Position numbers and translations under genes: made by a program | In this document: one piece after another, positions 33,520-42,290 of the stretch | How positions within the stretch are numbered: the first letter of the stretch is position 1 | Layout: each line of letters begins with the position of its first letter | Origin: Pseudomonas fluorescens | GTDB lineage: Bacteria > Pseudomonadota > Gammaproteobacteria > Pseudomonadales > Pseudomonadaceae | Direction: 5' to 3' | Length of the DNA: 64,000 nucleotides | NCBI RefSeq assembly: GCF_900215245.1 | Contig: NZ_LT907842.1 | Coordinates: forward strand, 4,526,001-4,590,000 | Notes under the pieces: model-generated | Database searches by the model: none | What the model saw: only the letters and a program-made list of their open reading frames with translations | Told to the model about the DNA's origin: nothing

Positions 33520-35721
33520 ATGGATGGCTCGGTTTCAACGCGCATGATGGAAGAGGGTAGCTGGCGCGAGTTGTATCGCCTGGCGCTCGACCCTGAATGT
33601 TTTCTGGAGGCTGCGTACCTCAACCGTCTGTTGGGCAGCGGCGAGCCAACGCCGCTGGCGCTGCTGTCGCCTCGGATCGATCAGTGGCAAGTGTCTCAGG
33701 CAACGGCATACGCCAGCGCTGCGGCGCTGGCCGCTGAACGCAACAACACCCTTGGCTTTGCGCAGGCGCTGGCCACTTATTCGGCGCCGATGGCCTCGGT
33801 GCTCGGCTGCTGGCTTCAAGGCATGAGTGCGCCCGGGGTTTTCGAAGACCCGGCGCAGCTACGAATCATGCAATTGTTCGCCCATGACGTGGGCGTCGGT
33901 TACCCGAATGCGTCACGGGCCCACCATTTCAAGGCGCTGCTGGGCCAGTTGCAACTGACGGCTTATGCCCTGGCACCTGCGCAACTGTCGACGTTGCCGG
34001 ACCTCAGTGACGACGCATTTGAATTGCCTGCATTGCTGTTGGCGCTGAGCCGGCGCAGTGATGAATTTGGTGATGAGCTGTGCGGTATCGACTGGGCATT
34101 GCGGGCGGTGGGGTTATGTCCGGGCTGGGCGGCGATGGGGCACCTTGACGGTATGGCGCTGGAAGTACGGCGCCTGGACCTGAGCGAGTCATTCCCTGGC
34201 ATGGAGCCGGCTTCGCTGCGCCAGATCAGCCAGTGGGTCGCGCGCCAAGTGGCGTTGCAAAGTGACGCCCGCCAGGCCCGCTTGATGCGTGGCGCCAGTT
34301 GGGTATTCGGCGCGTTGCAGCGCTGGAATGCCCGGCTGTACAACGCTTCGTTGACCGCCACGTGCCCGCAGCAGGCCATGATGCAGCTGGTGCAACGCTT
34401 GGCCAGGGTTGGCGCGGTGTATCACCAGAACTACCTGATCGAAGGCCGTAGCCTGGCGCTCTGGCTTGAGGAGGCCCAGACCGACCCGGCGCCCTTGCTG
34501 GATGTGTTGTCCCGCAGCCGCTTGATCGTCCCCGGCAACGCGAAAAAAAGCCTCTTGGTGACCAGCCTCGTAGCGCCGACGGGGCGCATGTTCCGCATCT
34601 TCAGTGACGCGGATTTGAGCGTGATTCGCCAATGGATCGACGCCTTACCCCAGCTCGCCGGCAGTCAGCAGCTGCCTCGCCAACCGGTCGATAACGTGGC
34701 CATTGAGGCCCGCCAAACCGTGGGCGCCGAGGCCAGTCTCGGCCATTGGCCCCAGAGTTTGCGCGAAGCCTATTTCGTTTTGCAGGGGCGAGCGCTGGAG
34801 GCCTCCACCCTGCAATTTGCTCACGCCTACGTGTCCCGTTGGCTGGCGCGTTCGCAGCGCTCGCTGAACACCTCCGGGCGCCAACTGCCCGAACACTGGG
34901 GCACCCATGTGCTGCGCGCCTGGTTGCTCGACAAGCATGACCAGCACGGCCAGCAATTCGATAACAGCGACCCGGCGCAAATGCCGAGTCGTGAAGAAAT
35001 CGTTGATTCAACCCTGCAGCTGGCGCCCTTGACGCTGATCGACGGTGCCTGGCTGCAAGGGTTTACCGATGTCGGGTTGGCGTCTTCCCATGTCGGCTAC
35101 AGCTTGTTTCAGACGTATTGGGATGAGCTGGGCAACGGTGTCGCTGCGCTCAATCATCCGAAGATCTACCGCGACGGCTTGCGCGAGATGGATTTCGAGC
35201 TGGCGCCAACCGGCAGCCGTGAATTTGCCGAGGACCCGCGCCTGGACGAGGCGTCGTTTCGTTTGCCGGTGTATTGGCTGTGCCTGGGCAAGCTGCCGGT
35301 GACCTTTATGCCGGAAATTCTCGGCATGAACCTGGCGATGGAGTTATCCGGCGTGGGCGGTACTTATCGTTCTGCGCGACGTTTTCTGCGCCACTACGGT
35401 TTCAGCACCGCGTTCGTCGACCTGCATAACACCATCGACAACGTTTCCACCGGGCACTCGGCCTGGGCTGCTGATGCGATTGACGCGTACATGCGTGCAT
35501 TGACCACGGCGCAAGCCGTTGCCGAGCAATGGCAGCGCGTGCGCGTGGGCTATGAATCACTCGCGCCGATGCCGGGCAAGTGGGATTCGATATTGAGTCG
35601 ACTGGGCCTGTCATCGGTAGGGCGGGTGTTACCGCGTACGCAGCGGGCAACGGCTTCAAACGGCTATCTCCATCATCTGCCGATCACTCGCGAAGTGTTG
35701 GCGCACGCGACCGATCAGTAA
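33520..35721 (+). CDS. Heme-oxygenase-like diiron oxidase (HDO) family protein, large form
   Basis: A 733-residue protein. The C-terminal 250 residues have the HDO metal-ligand pattern: Glu536 (TYWDELGNG), His546 (NHPKIYRDGL), Glu608 (LAMELSG), His636 (DLHNTIDN), Asp640 and His646 (TGHSAWA). The N-terminal 450 residues are helical (LLALSRRSDEFGDELCG) and may be a degenerate second copy of the fold; this is not certain. HDO enzymes perform N-oxygenation, desaturation or C-C cleavage on amino acids and fatty acids (SznF, UndA, BelK types). In this cluster it is the best candidate for making the N-O bond or the vinyl group. AAGGT lies upstream of the ATG at 33520. Confidence 0.83.
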   Translation: MDGSVSTRMMEEGSWRELYRLALDPECFLEAAYLNRLLGSGEPTPLALLSPRIDQWQVSQATAYASAAALAAERNNTLGFAQALATYSAPMASVLGCWLQGMSAPGVFEDPAQLRIMQLFAHDVGVGYPNASRAHHFKALLGQLQLTAYALAPAQLSTLPDLSDDAFELPALLLALSRRSDEFGDELCGIDWALRAVGLCPGWAAMGHLDGMALEVRRLDLSESFPGMEPASLRQISQWVARQVALQSDARQARLMRGASWVFGALQRWNARLYNASLTATCPQQAMMQLVQRLARVGAVYHQNYLIEGRSLALWLEEAQTDPAPLLDVLSRSRLIVPGNAKKSLLVTSLVAPTGRMFRIFSDADLSVIRQWIDALPQLAGSQQLPRQPVDNVAIEARQTVGAEASLGHWPQSLREAYFVLQGRALEASTLQFAHAYVSRWLARSQRSLNTSGRQLPEHWGTHVLRAWLLDKHDQHGQQFDNSDPAQMPSREEIVDSTLQLAPLTLIDGAWLQGFTDVGLASSHVGYSLFQTYWDELGNGVAALNHPKIYRDGLREMDFELAPTGSREFAEDPRLDEASFRLPVYWLCLGKLPVTFMPEILGMNLAMELSGVGGTYRSARRFLRHYGFSTAFVDLHNTIDNVSTGHSAWAADAIDAYMRALTTAQAVAEQWQRVRVGYESLAPMPGKWDSILSRLGLSSVGRVLPRTQRATASNGYLHHLPITREVLAHATDQ

Positions 35722-35739
35722 CCCCCACGAGGAGCAACT

Positions 35740-36783
35740 ATGTCTTTGGTAGAAGTGCATAACGAATGGGACCCCCTCGAGGAAATGATCGTGGGTATCG
35801 CCCATGGCGCGCGCGTGCCTCGGCCGGACAAGGGCCTGTTCGCGCTTGATTACAGTGAACATCACGACGCCATGCATGAGATTCCGTCGGGCCCCTATCC
35901 CGAGCAGGTCGTTGCAGAGGCCGAAGAAGACCTCGACGCGTTCGCAGCCTTTCTGGTCGGGCATGGCGTTACCGTACGCCGCCCCAAGAAGTCCTACCAC
36001 GCCGAGGTCTTCGGGACGTCCGACTGGAAGACCGACGGTGAATACAACTACTGCCCACGGGACGTCTTGCTGCCGATCGGCAAGACCATCATTGAAGCGC
36101 CGATGGCCTTGCGCAGCCGCTACTTCGAACCTTTCGCTTACCGTGAACACCTGCAAGCGTATTTCGCCAGCGGTGCCAACTGGATCTCGGCCCCCAAGCC
36201 GCAACTGGGGGACAACACTTACCGGGTGAACCCGCGTGAAGGGTCGATCATTGCCAATGAGGAGCCTATTTTCGATGCGGCCAACGTGCTGCGTATGGGG
36301 CGCGACATTCTTTATCTGGAGTCGCGCAGTGGCAATCGGCTGGGCTACGAATGGCTCAAGCGCGTGCTCGGTGATCAATACCGCGTGCACGCCCTCAGTG
36401 GGTTCTACGACGGTACGCACCTGGACACCACGATCACCCTGGTACGGCCCGGGTTGGTGGTATTGAACCCTGAGCGTATCGGCAAGGACCAGGTGCCGGA
36501 GGTGTTCAAGCACTGGGACATTATCTGGGCGCCCGACATGGTCGACACCGGTTATTGCTGGTCCTACCCACGTGCATCCATCTGGCAGGGCATGAACTTC
36601 ATCATGGTCAACCCGGCGTTGGCGGTGATCAACGACCAGCAAGTCCCGTTGATTCGTGCGCTGGAACGCCATGGCATCGATGTGGCGCCGCTGAAGATGC
36701 GGCATGCGCGCAGTTTGAGCGGCGGCTTCCATTGTGTGTCCGTTGATATCCGTCGACGCGGCACGTTGGAAGACTACCGTTGA
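35740..36783 (+). CDS. Glycine amidinotransferase-like enzyme
   Basis: A 347-residue member of the L-arginine:glycine amidinotransferase family (GATM, StrB1, CyrA, SxtG types), at the usual length. YCPRDVLLPIG holds the conserved Asp, EEPIFDAANVLRMGRD is the second acidic motif, GTHLDTT contains His227, and SLSGGFHCVSVD contains the nucleophile Cys332. It would move an amidino group from arginine to an amine, or run the reverse reaction. GGAGCAACT precedes the ATG, 18 nt after the diiron gene. In an aminooxy-amino-acid pathway the acceptor might be canaline-like or hydroxylamine-like; that is inference. Confidence 0.92.
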   Translation: MSLVEVHNEWDPLEEMIVGIAHGARVPRPDKGLFALDYSEHHDAMHEIPSGPYPEQVVAEAEEDLDAFAAFLVGHGVTVRRPKKSYHAEVFGTSDWKTDGEYNYCPRDVLLPIGKTIIEAPMALRSRYFEPFAYREHLQAYFASGANWISAPKPQLGDNTYRVNPREGSIIANEEPIFDAANVLRMGRDILYLESRSGNRLGYEWLKRVLGDQYRVHALSGFYDGTHLDTTITLVRPGLVVLNPERIGKDQVPEVFKHWDIIWAPDMVDTGYCWSYPRASIWQGMNFIMVNPALAVINDQQVPLIRALERHGIDVAPLKMRHARSLSGGFHCVSVDIRRRGTLEDYR

Positions 36784-36796
36784 TAAGGGGGCAGTG

Positions 36797-37420
36797 ATGC
36801 AGGCTCTGGATTACTACGCGGTGGCATTGTTTGTGATCGCCACCTGTGTCACGCCGGGGCCGAACAACGTGATGTTGATGTCCTCGGGCGCCAACTTCGG
36901 CATGGGCCGCACCCTGCGCCATGTGGCCGGGATCAACATCGGTTTTCCGTTGATGGTGGTGGCGGTCGGCCTGGGCGCCGGCGCGATTTTTCGGCAGTAC
37001 CCAGGCCTGCATGACGGGTTGCAAGTGATCGGGGCGGTGTACCTGCTGTTTCTCGCGTATCAGATCGCGCGCTCGCCCACCACCGACCTCGGTGACCCGT
37101 CCCGCCAGCCCTTGGGGTTCACGGGCGCGGCATTGTTTCAGTGGGTCAACCCGAAAGCCTGGGTCATGGCGGTGGGTGCGGTGTTGGCTTACACGTCGCC
37201 CCTGGGCGGCTACACCCTGCAGGTGTTTCTGATTGCGCTGTTGTTCTTTTTGTTCGGCACACCGTGCTCGATGGTGTGGGTGTTTTTTGGGCAGTACCTG
37301 CGGCGCTTTCTAACGCGGCCGCGGCATTTGAAGGTCTTCAATATCGCCATGAGCCTGGTGCTGGTGGTGTCGTTGATACCGGTCATAAAAAGTCTGCCGT
37401 TCGCTCAAGGATGGTTTTAA
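36797..37420 (+). CDS. LysE-family exporter of the gvg-like cluster (first)
   Basis: A 207-residue polytopic membrane protein. ALFVIATCVTPGPNNVMLMSSGANFG is the classical PGPN motif of LysE/RhtB proteins, and FQWVNPKAWVMAVGA is the second NPKAW signature. The gene starts 13 nt after the amidinotransferase and is clearly in the same transcription unit. WH6 work reports several transporters with overlapping function in FVG production, which agrees with two LysE genes in this cluster. It is unrelated in detail to the copy at 41610, so they are not a recent duplication. Confidence 0.9.
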   Translation: MQALDYYAVALFVIATCVTPGPNNVMLMSSGANFGMGRTLRHVAGINIGFPLMVVAVGLGAGAIFRQYPGLHDGLQVIGAVYLLFLAYQIARSPTTDLGDPSRQPLGFTGAALFQWVNPKAWVMAVGAVLAYTSPLGGYTLQVFLIALLFFLFGTPCSMVWVFFGQYLRRFLTRPRHLKVFNIAMSLVLVVSLIPVIKSLPFAQGWF

Positions 37421-37509
37421 AACGCATAGACAGTTGCTGTGCCGCTCACCGCTCGACGGGCACAGGCAACTCCACGGATTGGTAGGATGTGATGAGGATG
37501 CACACTTAA

Positions 37510-39351
37510 ATGGCTATGTATGTTTTAGGAATATCTGCCTTCTACCACGACAGTGCTGCCGCCCTGGTCAAGGACGGCGTGCCCGTGGCTGCCGCTCAGG
37601 AAGAGCGCTTCACCCGTGTTCGTCACGACCCGGCATTCCCGGCCCAGGCGATTGCGTACTGCCTGGATGCCGAGGGGATTACCCTGGATGAGCTGGAGGC
37701 TGTGGTCTATTACGAAGACCCTCAGGAGAAATTCTCCCGGGTGATGTCCTCTTTCGCCAGTGGCGGCATCGGCGGCGCCCGCACATTTATCAATGCAATG
37801 CCGGAATGGATTCGTTGGAAGTGGAACGTGCTCAAGTTCGTCGATGAGCAGCTTGAGGCGCTGGGGCGGGGCAAGGCGCCGCGCACCCAGGCGTCGCGGC
37901 ATCACCGCTCGCATGCGGCGGCTGCGTTCTATCCCTCACCGTTCGAGAACGCCGCGGTGCTGTGTATCGACGGCATTGGCGAATGGCATTCGACCACGAT
38001 CTGGCAAGGCCAGGGCTCCAGCCTTGAGCTGAAAAACTCGATTTCCTACCCGCATTCCCTCGGCCTGCTGTATTCGGCGATGACTTATTACTGCGGTTTC
38101 AAGGTCGATTCCGGGGAGTACAAATTGATGGGGTTGGCGCCTTATGGCCAACCCATCTATGCCGACAAGATTCGCGATGAGCTGATCAATATCCGCCCCG
38201 ACGGTTCGTTCACGTTGAACATGAAGTACTTCGAGTACCTGCGCGGTGAACGCATGGTAGGGGAGGCCTTCGAAGCGCTGTTCGACGGGCCGATCCGCCA
38301 ACCCGAAAGCCCGATATCGCAGCGTGAATGTGACCTCGCGGCGTCGATTCAAAAAGTCACCGAAGAGGTGGTCCTGGGGTTGGCGACGGCCGCCGTCAAG
38401 CAGACCGGCCAGCGCAATCTGTGCCTGGCCGGCGGGGTCGCATTGAACTGCGTGGCCAATGGCGTGCTCAGTCGCTCCGGGCGGTTTGACTCGATCTGGA
38501 TCCAGCCGGCAGCCGGGGATGCCGGTTGCGCCTTGGGGGCCGCGATGGATTATGCGGTCAAGCGTTGCGGTCGCCCGCACCTGGCAAGCAGCAAGTCGGA
38601 CGCCATGAGCGGCAGCCTGTTGGGGCCGGGCTTCGACGATGAAGAAATCGCGGCCTTCCTGCTGGAAAACCAATACCCCTTCATTCGCTACGACGACAAC
38701 GGGCTGTATGACCAGGTCGCCAGCCGACTGGCCGATGGCGCGGTGGTGGGCTGGTTCCAGGGCCGTATGGAGTTCGGCCCCCGTGCCCTGGGCGCGCGCT
38801 CGATTCTCGGCGATGCACGCAACCCGCAGATGCAACGCACGATGAACCTGAAGATCAAGTACCGCGAGTCGTTCCGCCCGTTTGCCCCGGCAGTACTGGC
38901 CGAGGACGCCGGGAGCTATTTCGATATCTGCGAAAAAAGCCCCTACATGCTGATGGTCGCACCGGTGTCGGACGCCATCAAAACCCCGCAATCGTTGCAA
39001 GAGGGCGGCCCGGAGCGTGGCTTGGGCAGCATCAACAATGTTCGCTCGCAATTGCCGGCAGTGACCCATGTCGACCTGTCGGCGCGGGTGCAAACGGTGA
39101 CCGAGGAAAACAACGCCCCGTTCACCTACTTGTTGCGCAGTTTCAAGCAACGCACAGGCTGTTCGGTACTGGTCAATACCTCGTTCAACGTGCGCGGCGA
39201 GCCCATCGTGTGCAAGCCAGAGGAGGCGTATGCCTGCTTTATGCGCACGGAAATGGACGTTCTGGTACTGGGCCATTACGTACTGGAGCGGCCGGGCCAG
39301 CCTGCCTTTGTTGACAGCGTCGACTGGCGCAACGAAATCCCGCTGGACTGA
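37510..39351 (+). CDS. NodU/CmcH-family carbamoyltransferase
   Basis: A 613-residue enzyme. The N-terminal Kae1-like domain begins MYVLGISAFYHDSAAALVKDG, and the carbamoyl-adenylate-forming metal site is RHHRSHAAAAF (His131, His132, His135) with VLCIDGIGEWHSTTIW. The C-terminal YrdC-like part contains GWFQGRMEFGPRALGARSILGDAR. Such enzymes use carbamoyl phosphate and ATP to O-carbamoylate a hydroxyl. In the proposed pathway it could activate a homoserine- or hydroxy-amino-acid-type intermediate. GAGGA lies 12 nt before the ATG; an alternative ATG two codons later is possible. Confidence 0.93.
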   Translation: MAMYVLGISAFYHDSAAALVKDGVPVAAAQEERFTRVRHDPAFPAQAIAYCLDAEGITLDELEAVVYYEDPQEKFSRVMSSFASGGIGGARTFINAMPEWIRWKWNVLKFVDEQLEALGRGKAPRTQASRHHRSHAAAAFYPSPFENAAVLCIDGIGEWHSTTIWQGQGSSLELKNSISYPHSLGLLYSAMTYYCGFKVDSGEYKLMGLAPYGQPIYADKIRDELINIRPDGSFTLNMKYFEYLRGERMVGEAFEALFDGPIRQPESPISQRECDLAASIQKVTEEVVLGLATAAVKQTGQRNLCLAGGVALNCVANGVLSRSGRFDSIWIQPAAGDAGCALGAAMDYAVKRCGRPHLASSKSDAMSGSLLGPGFDDEEIAAFLLENQYPFIRYDDNGLYDQVASRLADGAVVGWFQGRMEFGPRALGARSILGDARNPQMQRTMNLKIKYRESFRPFAPAVLAEDAGSYFDICEKSPYMLMVAPVSDAIKTPQSLQEGGPERGLGSINNVRSQLPAVTHVDLSARVQTVTEENNAPFTYLLRSFKQRTGCSVLVNTSFNVRGEPIVCKPEEAYACFMRTEMDVLVLGHYVLERPGQPAFVDSVDWRNEIPLD

Positions 39352-39382
39352 TCGTGACCTCTAACTTTTCGGAGCTTTTTCC

Positions 39383-39526
39383 ATGCTGAGATTTCTCGCG
39401 TTTATCGTGTTCATGGTGGTCCTTCTGCCCGTCGGGTTGACGCGTTCGGTGCTGCATTCCTCACGGTTTGGCCGTCGCTTCCACCAGGCGCCGTCCGCTT
39501 GGGATCACGCCGTCAAACAACCGTAA
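39383..39526 (+). CDS. 47-residue membrane micro-ORF of the gvg-like cluster
   Basis: A 144-nt ORF beginning MLRFLAFIVFMVVLLPVGLT, a single predicted transmembrane helix. A basic, hydrophilic tail with RFGRRFHQAPSAWDHAVKQ follows. GGAG lies 9 nt upstream of the ATG. It sits between the carbamoyltransferase and aminotransferase genes. Short one-helix proteins are often paired with CmcH-type carbamoyltransferases in other clusters (SxtJ/DUF5989-like companions). Together with the 27-codon ORF it would be the second of the two sub-150-nt ORFs reported to be required for FVG in WH6. Confidence 0.75.
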   Translation: MLRFLAFIVFMVVLLPVGLTRSVLHSSRFGRRFHQAPSAWDHAVKQP

Positions 39527-39552
39527 CGCCATCGGCCTAAGGATCTGTGTCC

Positions 39553-40872
39553 ATGTCAAAGGTGATTTACAAAAACCTCAATACCTCACCGATTCTTGCG
39601 GTGGGTGGCGCCGGGTGCTGGTTGGAGGACGCGACGGGTAAACGCTACCTCGACACCTGTGGCGGTGTCGCGGTGTCGAGCCTGGGCCATGCCCACCCGC
39701 GCATCGTTGCAGCGTTCGAGCGGGAGGCGAAAAAACTCGCCTGGGCCCATGCCGGCAGCTTCACCACGGCGCCCGCTGAAGCGTTGGCGGAATACCTGGT
39801 GGCGGGCAGCGGCGGCCTGGCGTGGGCGCAGTTTTTGTCGGGAGGCTCGGAGGTGATGGAGTTGGCGATGAAAATCGCCTACCAGTACCAATGCGAACGC
39901 GGGCTGCCGAATAAGTCGGTGTTTATTTCGCGGCGCCAGAGCTACCACGGCAGCACCCTGGGCACCCTGAGCATTTCCGGTAACCCGCAGCGTCAATCGG
40001 TGTTTGGCCAGTTGTTCCCGGCGGCCGAATTCGTGTCGCCGTGCTACGCCTACCGCGATCAGCGGCACGACGAAAGTGAAGAGCAGTATGCGACCCGTCT
40101 GGCCGAAGAGCTGGACCAGAAAATCCGCGCCTTGGGCAGCGAAAATGTCGCGGCGTTTTTCGTTGAAACGGTGGTGGGCTCGACCAGCGGCGCTGTTCCG
40201 CCGGTGCCGGGTTACCTGCGCAAAATCAAGGCGGTCTGCGAGCGCCACGATGTGCTGTTGATTCTCGATGAGGTGATGGCTGGGATGGGCCGTACCGGGC
40301 AGCTGTTCGCGTATGCCGACGACGGCATCGTGCCGGACATGGTTGCCGTGGGCAAAGGCCTCGCCGCCGGCTACATGCCGATTTCAGCGCTGCTGATCAG
40401 TGAGCAGGTGCATTCGGTGATGGCGCAGGGCTCGGGCGTATTGGGCAACGGCCAAACCCATGTCAACCATCCGCTGGCCTGTGCCATCGCCCTGGAGGTG
40501 CAGCAGGTCATCGTTGGAGACGAACTGTTGGCCCAGGTGCGCCAGCGCGGCGAGCAACTGCGCAGCTGGCTCAAGGAAAGCCTGAGTGACCTGGATACCG
40601 TCGGCGATGTGCGCGGACGAGGGCTGTTTGTCGGTGTTGAATTTGTGCAAGACCGCGCCACCAAGGCGCCGTTCAAGGGCGGTGGCGCGTATGCCGCAGC
40701 CCTCAAGCAAGAGGCCTTGGCGCGCGGCCTGCTGATCTACCCCGGCAGTGGCACCGTGCAGGGCGTACAAGGCAATCATGTGCTGTTTGCACCGCCATTT
40801 ATCACCCGTGAAGACGAGCTGGCGCAAATGGTTGAGCGGTTCAGTGCGGTGGTGCGGGCCGTGGCTCATTAG
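39553..40872 (+). CDS. Class-III PLP aminotransferase
   Basis: A 439-residue aminotransferase of the ornithine/GABA class. LILDEVMAGMGRTGQLFAYADDGIVPDMVAVGKGLAAGYMPISA contains the cofactor Asp and the PLP lysine Lys268. The N-terminal SPILAVGGAGCWLEDATGKRYLDTCGGVAVSSLGH is typical. It moves an amino group at a terminal or alpha position; in the cluster it could act on the four-carbon precursor. ATG at 39553 fits AAGGAT at 9 nt; GTG at 39547 is too close. It sits 26 nt after the membrane micro-ORF. Confidence 0.92.
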   Translation: MSKVIYKNLNTSPILAVGGAGCWLEDATGKRYLDTCGGVAVSSLGHAHPRIVAAFEREAKKLAWAHAGSFTTAPAEALAEYLVAGSGGLAWAQFLSGGSEVMELAMKIAYQYQCERGLPNKSVFISRRQSYHGSTLGTLSISGNPQRQSVFGQLFPAAEFVSPCYAYRDQRHDESEEQYATRLAEELDQKIRALGSENVAAFFVETVVGSTSGAVPPVPGYLRKIKAVCERHDVLLILDEVMAGMGRTGQLFAYADDGIVPDMVAVGKGLAAGYMPISALLISEQVHSVMAQGSGVLGNGQTHVNHPLACAIALEVQQVIVGDELLAQVRQRGEQLRSWLKESLSDLDTVGDVRGRGLFVGVEFVQDRATKAPFKGGGAYAAALKQEALARGLLIYPGSGTVQGVQGNHVLFAPPFITREDELAQMVERFSAVVRAVAH

Positions 40873-40928
40873 CCGTCAGGTGATGTATCGCGCGTTCACC
40901 CAAATTACGTAGAGATGGAGCAGTGAAG

Positions 40929-41531
40929 ATGCAGACAATCGAGCCGTGCAAGGACAAAGTCCTGCTGTCGGTGTGCACCATGGACTGGTGCGATCATGGG
41001 GTGGAATTCGCCAAGACCGTATTCTCCAACCTTGAGGTGTTTTGTTGGGACCCGGGCGATCCTTACCCCTATCACCTGGATAATTGGGAGGGCGACTGGA
41101 TCATCTCCTACCGTGGCGACTTCATCTTCCCGCAGAGCATTTATAAAAATGCGCGCAAGGGCGCGATCAACCTGCACCCAGCGCCGCCCAAGTATCGCGG
41201 GCTGGGCAGTCAGCATTACGCGATTTACTACAACGATGAAACCTACGGCTCGACGTGCCACCACCTTGCGCCATCGGTCGACAGTGGCCAGATCATCAAC
41301 GTCGCGCGCTTCAATGTGGCGCCGGCCGAGACAGCATCGTCCCTGCGCCTGCATGTCGGCGCGTATTGCTTGCAGCAGTTTATTCATCTGCTGACCGACT
41401 ACATCCTGGTAGGGCGGCCGTTGCCGGTTTCGCCGGAGAACTGGGGGGAGCGGTTGTACAAACAATCGGAACTCAAGCCCTGGATGGAGAAGATTCGTGC
41501 CCAAGAGCCGGATCATCGGTGTTTCAAGTAG
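40929..41531 (+). CDS. Formyltransferase (methionyl-tRNA/UDP-Ara4N formyltransferase-like)
   Basis: A 200-residue single-domain 10-formyltetrahydrofolate-dependent formyltransferase. The catalytic Asn81-x-His83-Pro motif is in INLHPAPPKYRGLGSQHYAIYYND, and Asp118 is in LAPSVDSGQII. There is no tRNA-binding C-terminal domain, which points to a small-molecule acceptor. It would add the N-formyl group of a formylaminooxy product. TGGAG lies 8 nt before ATG 40929; the GTG six nt upstream is too close. It is the most product-specific enzyme of the cluster. Confidence 0.92.
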   Translation: MQTIEPCKDKVLLSVCTMDWCDHGVEFAKTVFSNLEVFCWDPGDPYPYHLDNWEGDWIISYRGDFIFPQSIYKNARKGAINLHPAPPKYRGLGSQHYAIYYNDETYGSTCHHLAPSVDSGQIINVARFNVAPAETASSLRLHVGAYCLQQFIHLLTDYILVGRPLPVSPENWGERLYKQSELKPWMEKIRAQEPDHRCFK

Positions 41532-41544
41532 TTTTTGGGCAAGT

Positions 41545-41572
41545 CACTTCAAGCCGCTCGTGGCTTGAAGTG
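41545..41572. terminator. Perfect intercistronic hairpin
   Basis: CACTTCAAGCC (41545-41555) pairs exactly with 41562-41572 around a 6-nt loop, 14 nt after the formyltransferase stop and before the last LysE gene. There is no T-run, so it may be an mRNA-processing or partial-termination element. Confidence 0.5.
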
Positions 41573-41609
41573 TTCACTGCGCGTTGGCGCGACGGGTAAG
41601 AGAGCATCT

Positions 41610-42239
41610 ATGTTCGAGTTTTCGAGTTTCGTGGCGGCACTGGGCGTCTACGTGATCGGCACCGCCAGCCCTGGGCCTGGCAATCTGGCGATCGCCAATA
41701 CCTCCCTCAATTATGGACGCACGCCAGGCCTGGCCTTGGCGGCCGGGGTGATTTCCGGGTCGCTGTGCTGGGGGGCGATGACGGCTGCCGGTGTCTCGGC
41801 GTTGTTGATGTCCAATACCCAGATCCTGCTGTGGCTGAAGGTGCTGGGGGCGTGCTACCTGTTCTTCCTCGCGTGGAAGTCGATCCGTAGCGCACTGGCC
41901 CACAACGCGACGATGGTGGCACGGGTGCGGGAAAAACAGACCCGAAACCTCGGCTTCTATTTGCAGGGGCTGGGCATTCACTTGACCAACCCCAAAGCGG
42001 CCTTGACCTGGTTCACCGTGACCACTGTGGGGCTCAGCGCGAATGCGCCGGCCTGGACCAGTTTTGTGCTGGTGGCGGGCTGTGCGCTGTTGGGGTTTCT
42101 GATTTTCTGTGCCTACGCCCTGGTATTTTCCTCCCACTCGGCGGAACCGTTTTTCACCCGGACGCGCAAATCGTTCGGCCTGATTTGCGGCGCCTTCTAT
42201 TCATTCGTTGCGATCGGTTTTCTCACGTCACTGCTGTGA
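41610..42239 (+). CDS. LysE-family exporter of the gvg-like cluster (second)
   Basis: A 209-residue polytopic protein. YVIGTASPGPGNLAIANTSLNYGRTPG is the N-terminal PGPGN motif, and GIHLTNPKAALTWFTVTTVGL is the second signature. The final helix ends SFVAIGFLTSLL. It is the last gene of the cluster, 78 nt after the formyltransferase with a perfect hairpin between, so its expression may differ from that of upstream genes. It probably exports the finished amino acid or a precursor, which would protect the producer's own PLP enzymes. Confidence 0.9.
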   Translation: MFEFSSFVAALGVYVIGTASPGPGNLAIANTSLNYGRTPGLALAAGVISGSLCWGAMTAAGVSALLMSNTQILLWLKVLGACYLFFLAWKSIRSALAHNATMVARVREKQTRNLGFYLQGLGIHLTNPKAALTWFTVTTVGLSANAPAWTSFVLVAGCALLGFLIFCAYALVFSSHSAEPFFTRTRKSFGLICGAFYSFVAIGFLTSLL

Positions 42240-42290
42240 CGCCGAATGCTTTCCTGAACCCACCCTGAAGAATCCTCCTATTCCCTGTTG

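Noticed and set aside
37936..39276. 446-codon reverse open frame inside the carbamoyltransferase gene
   Set aside because: No recognisable motif; codon composition of an antisense shadow.
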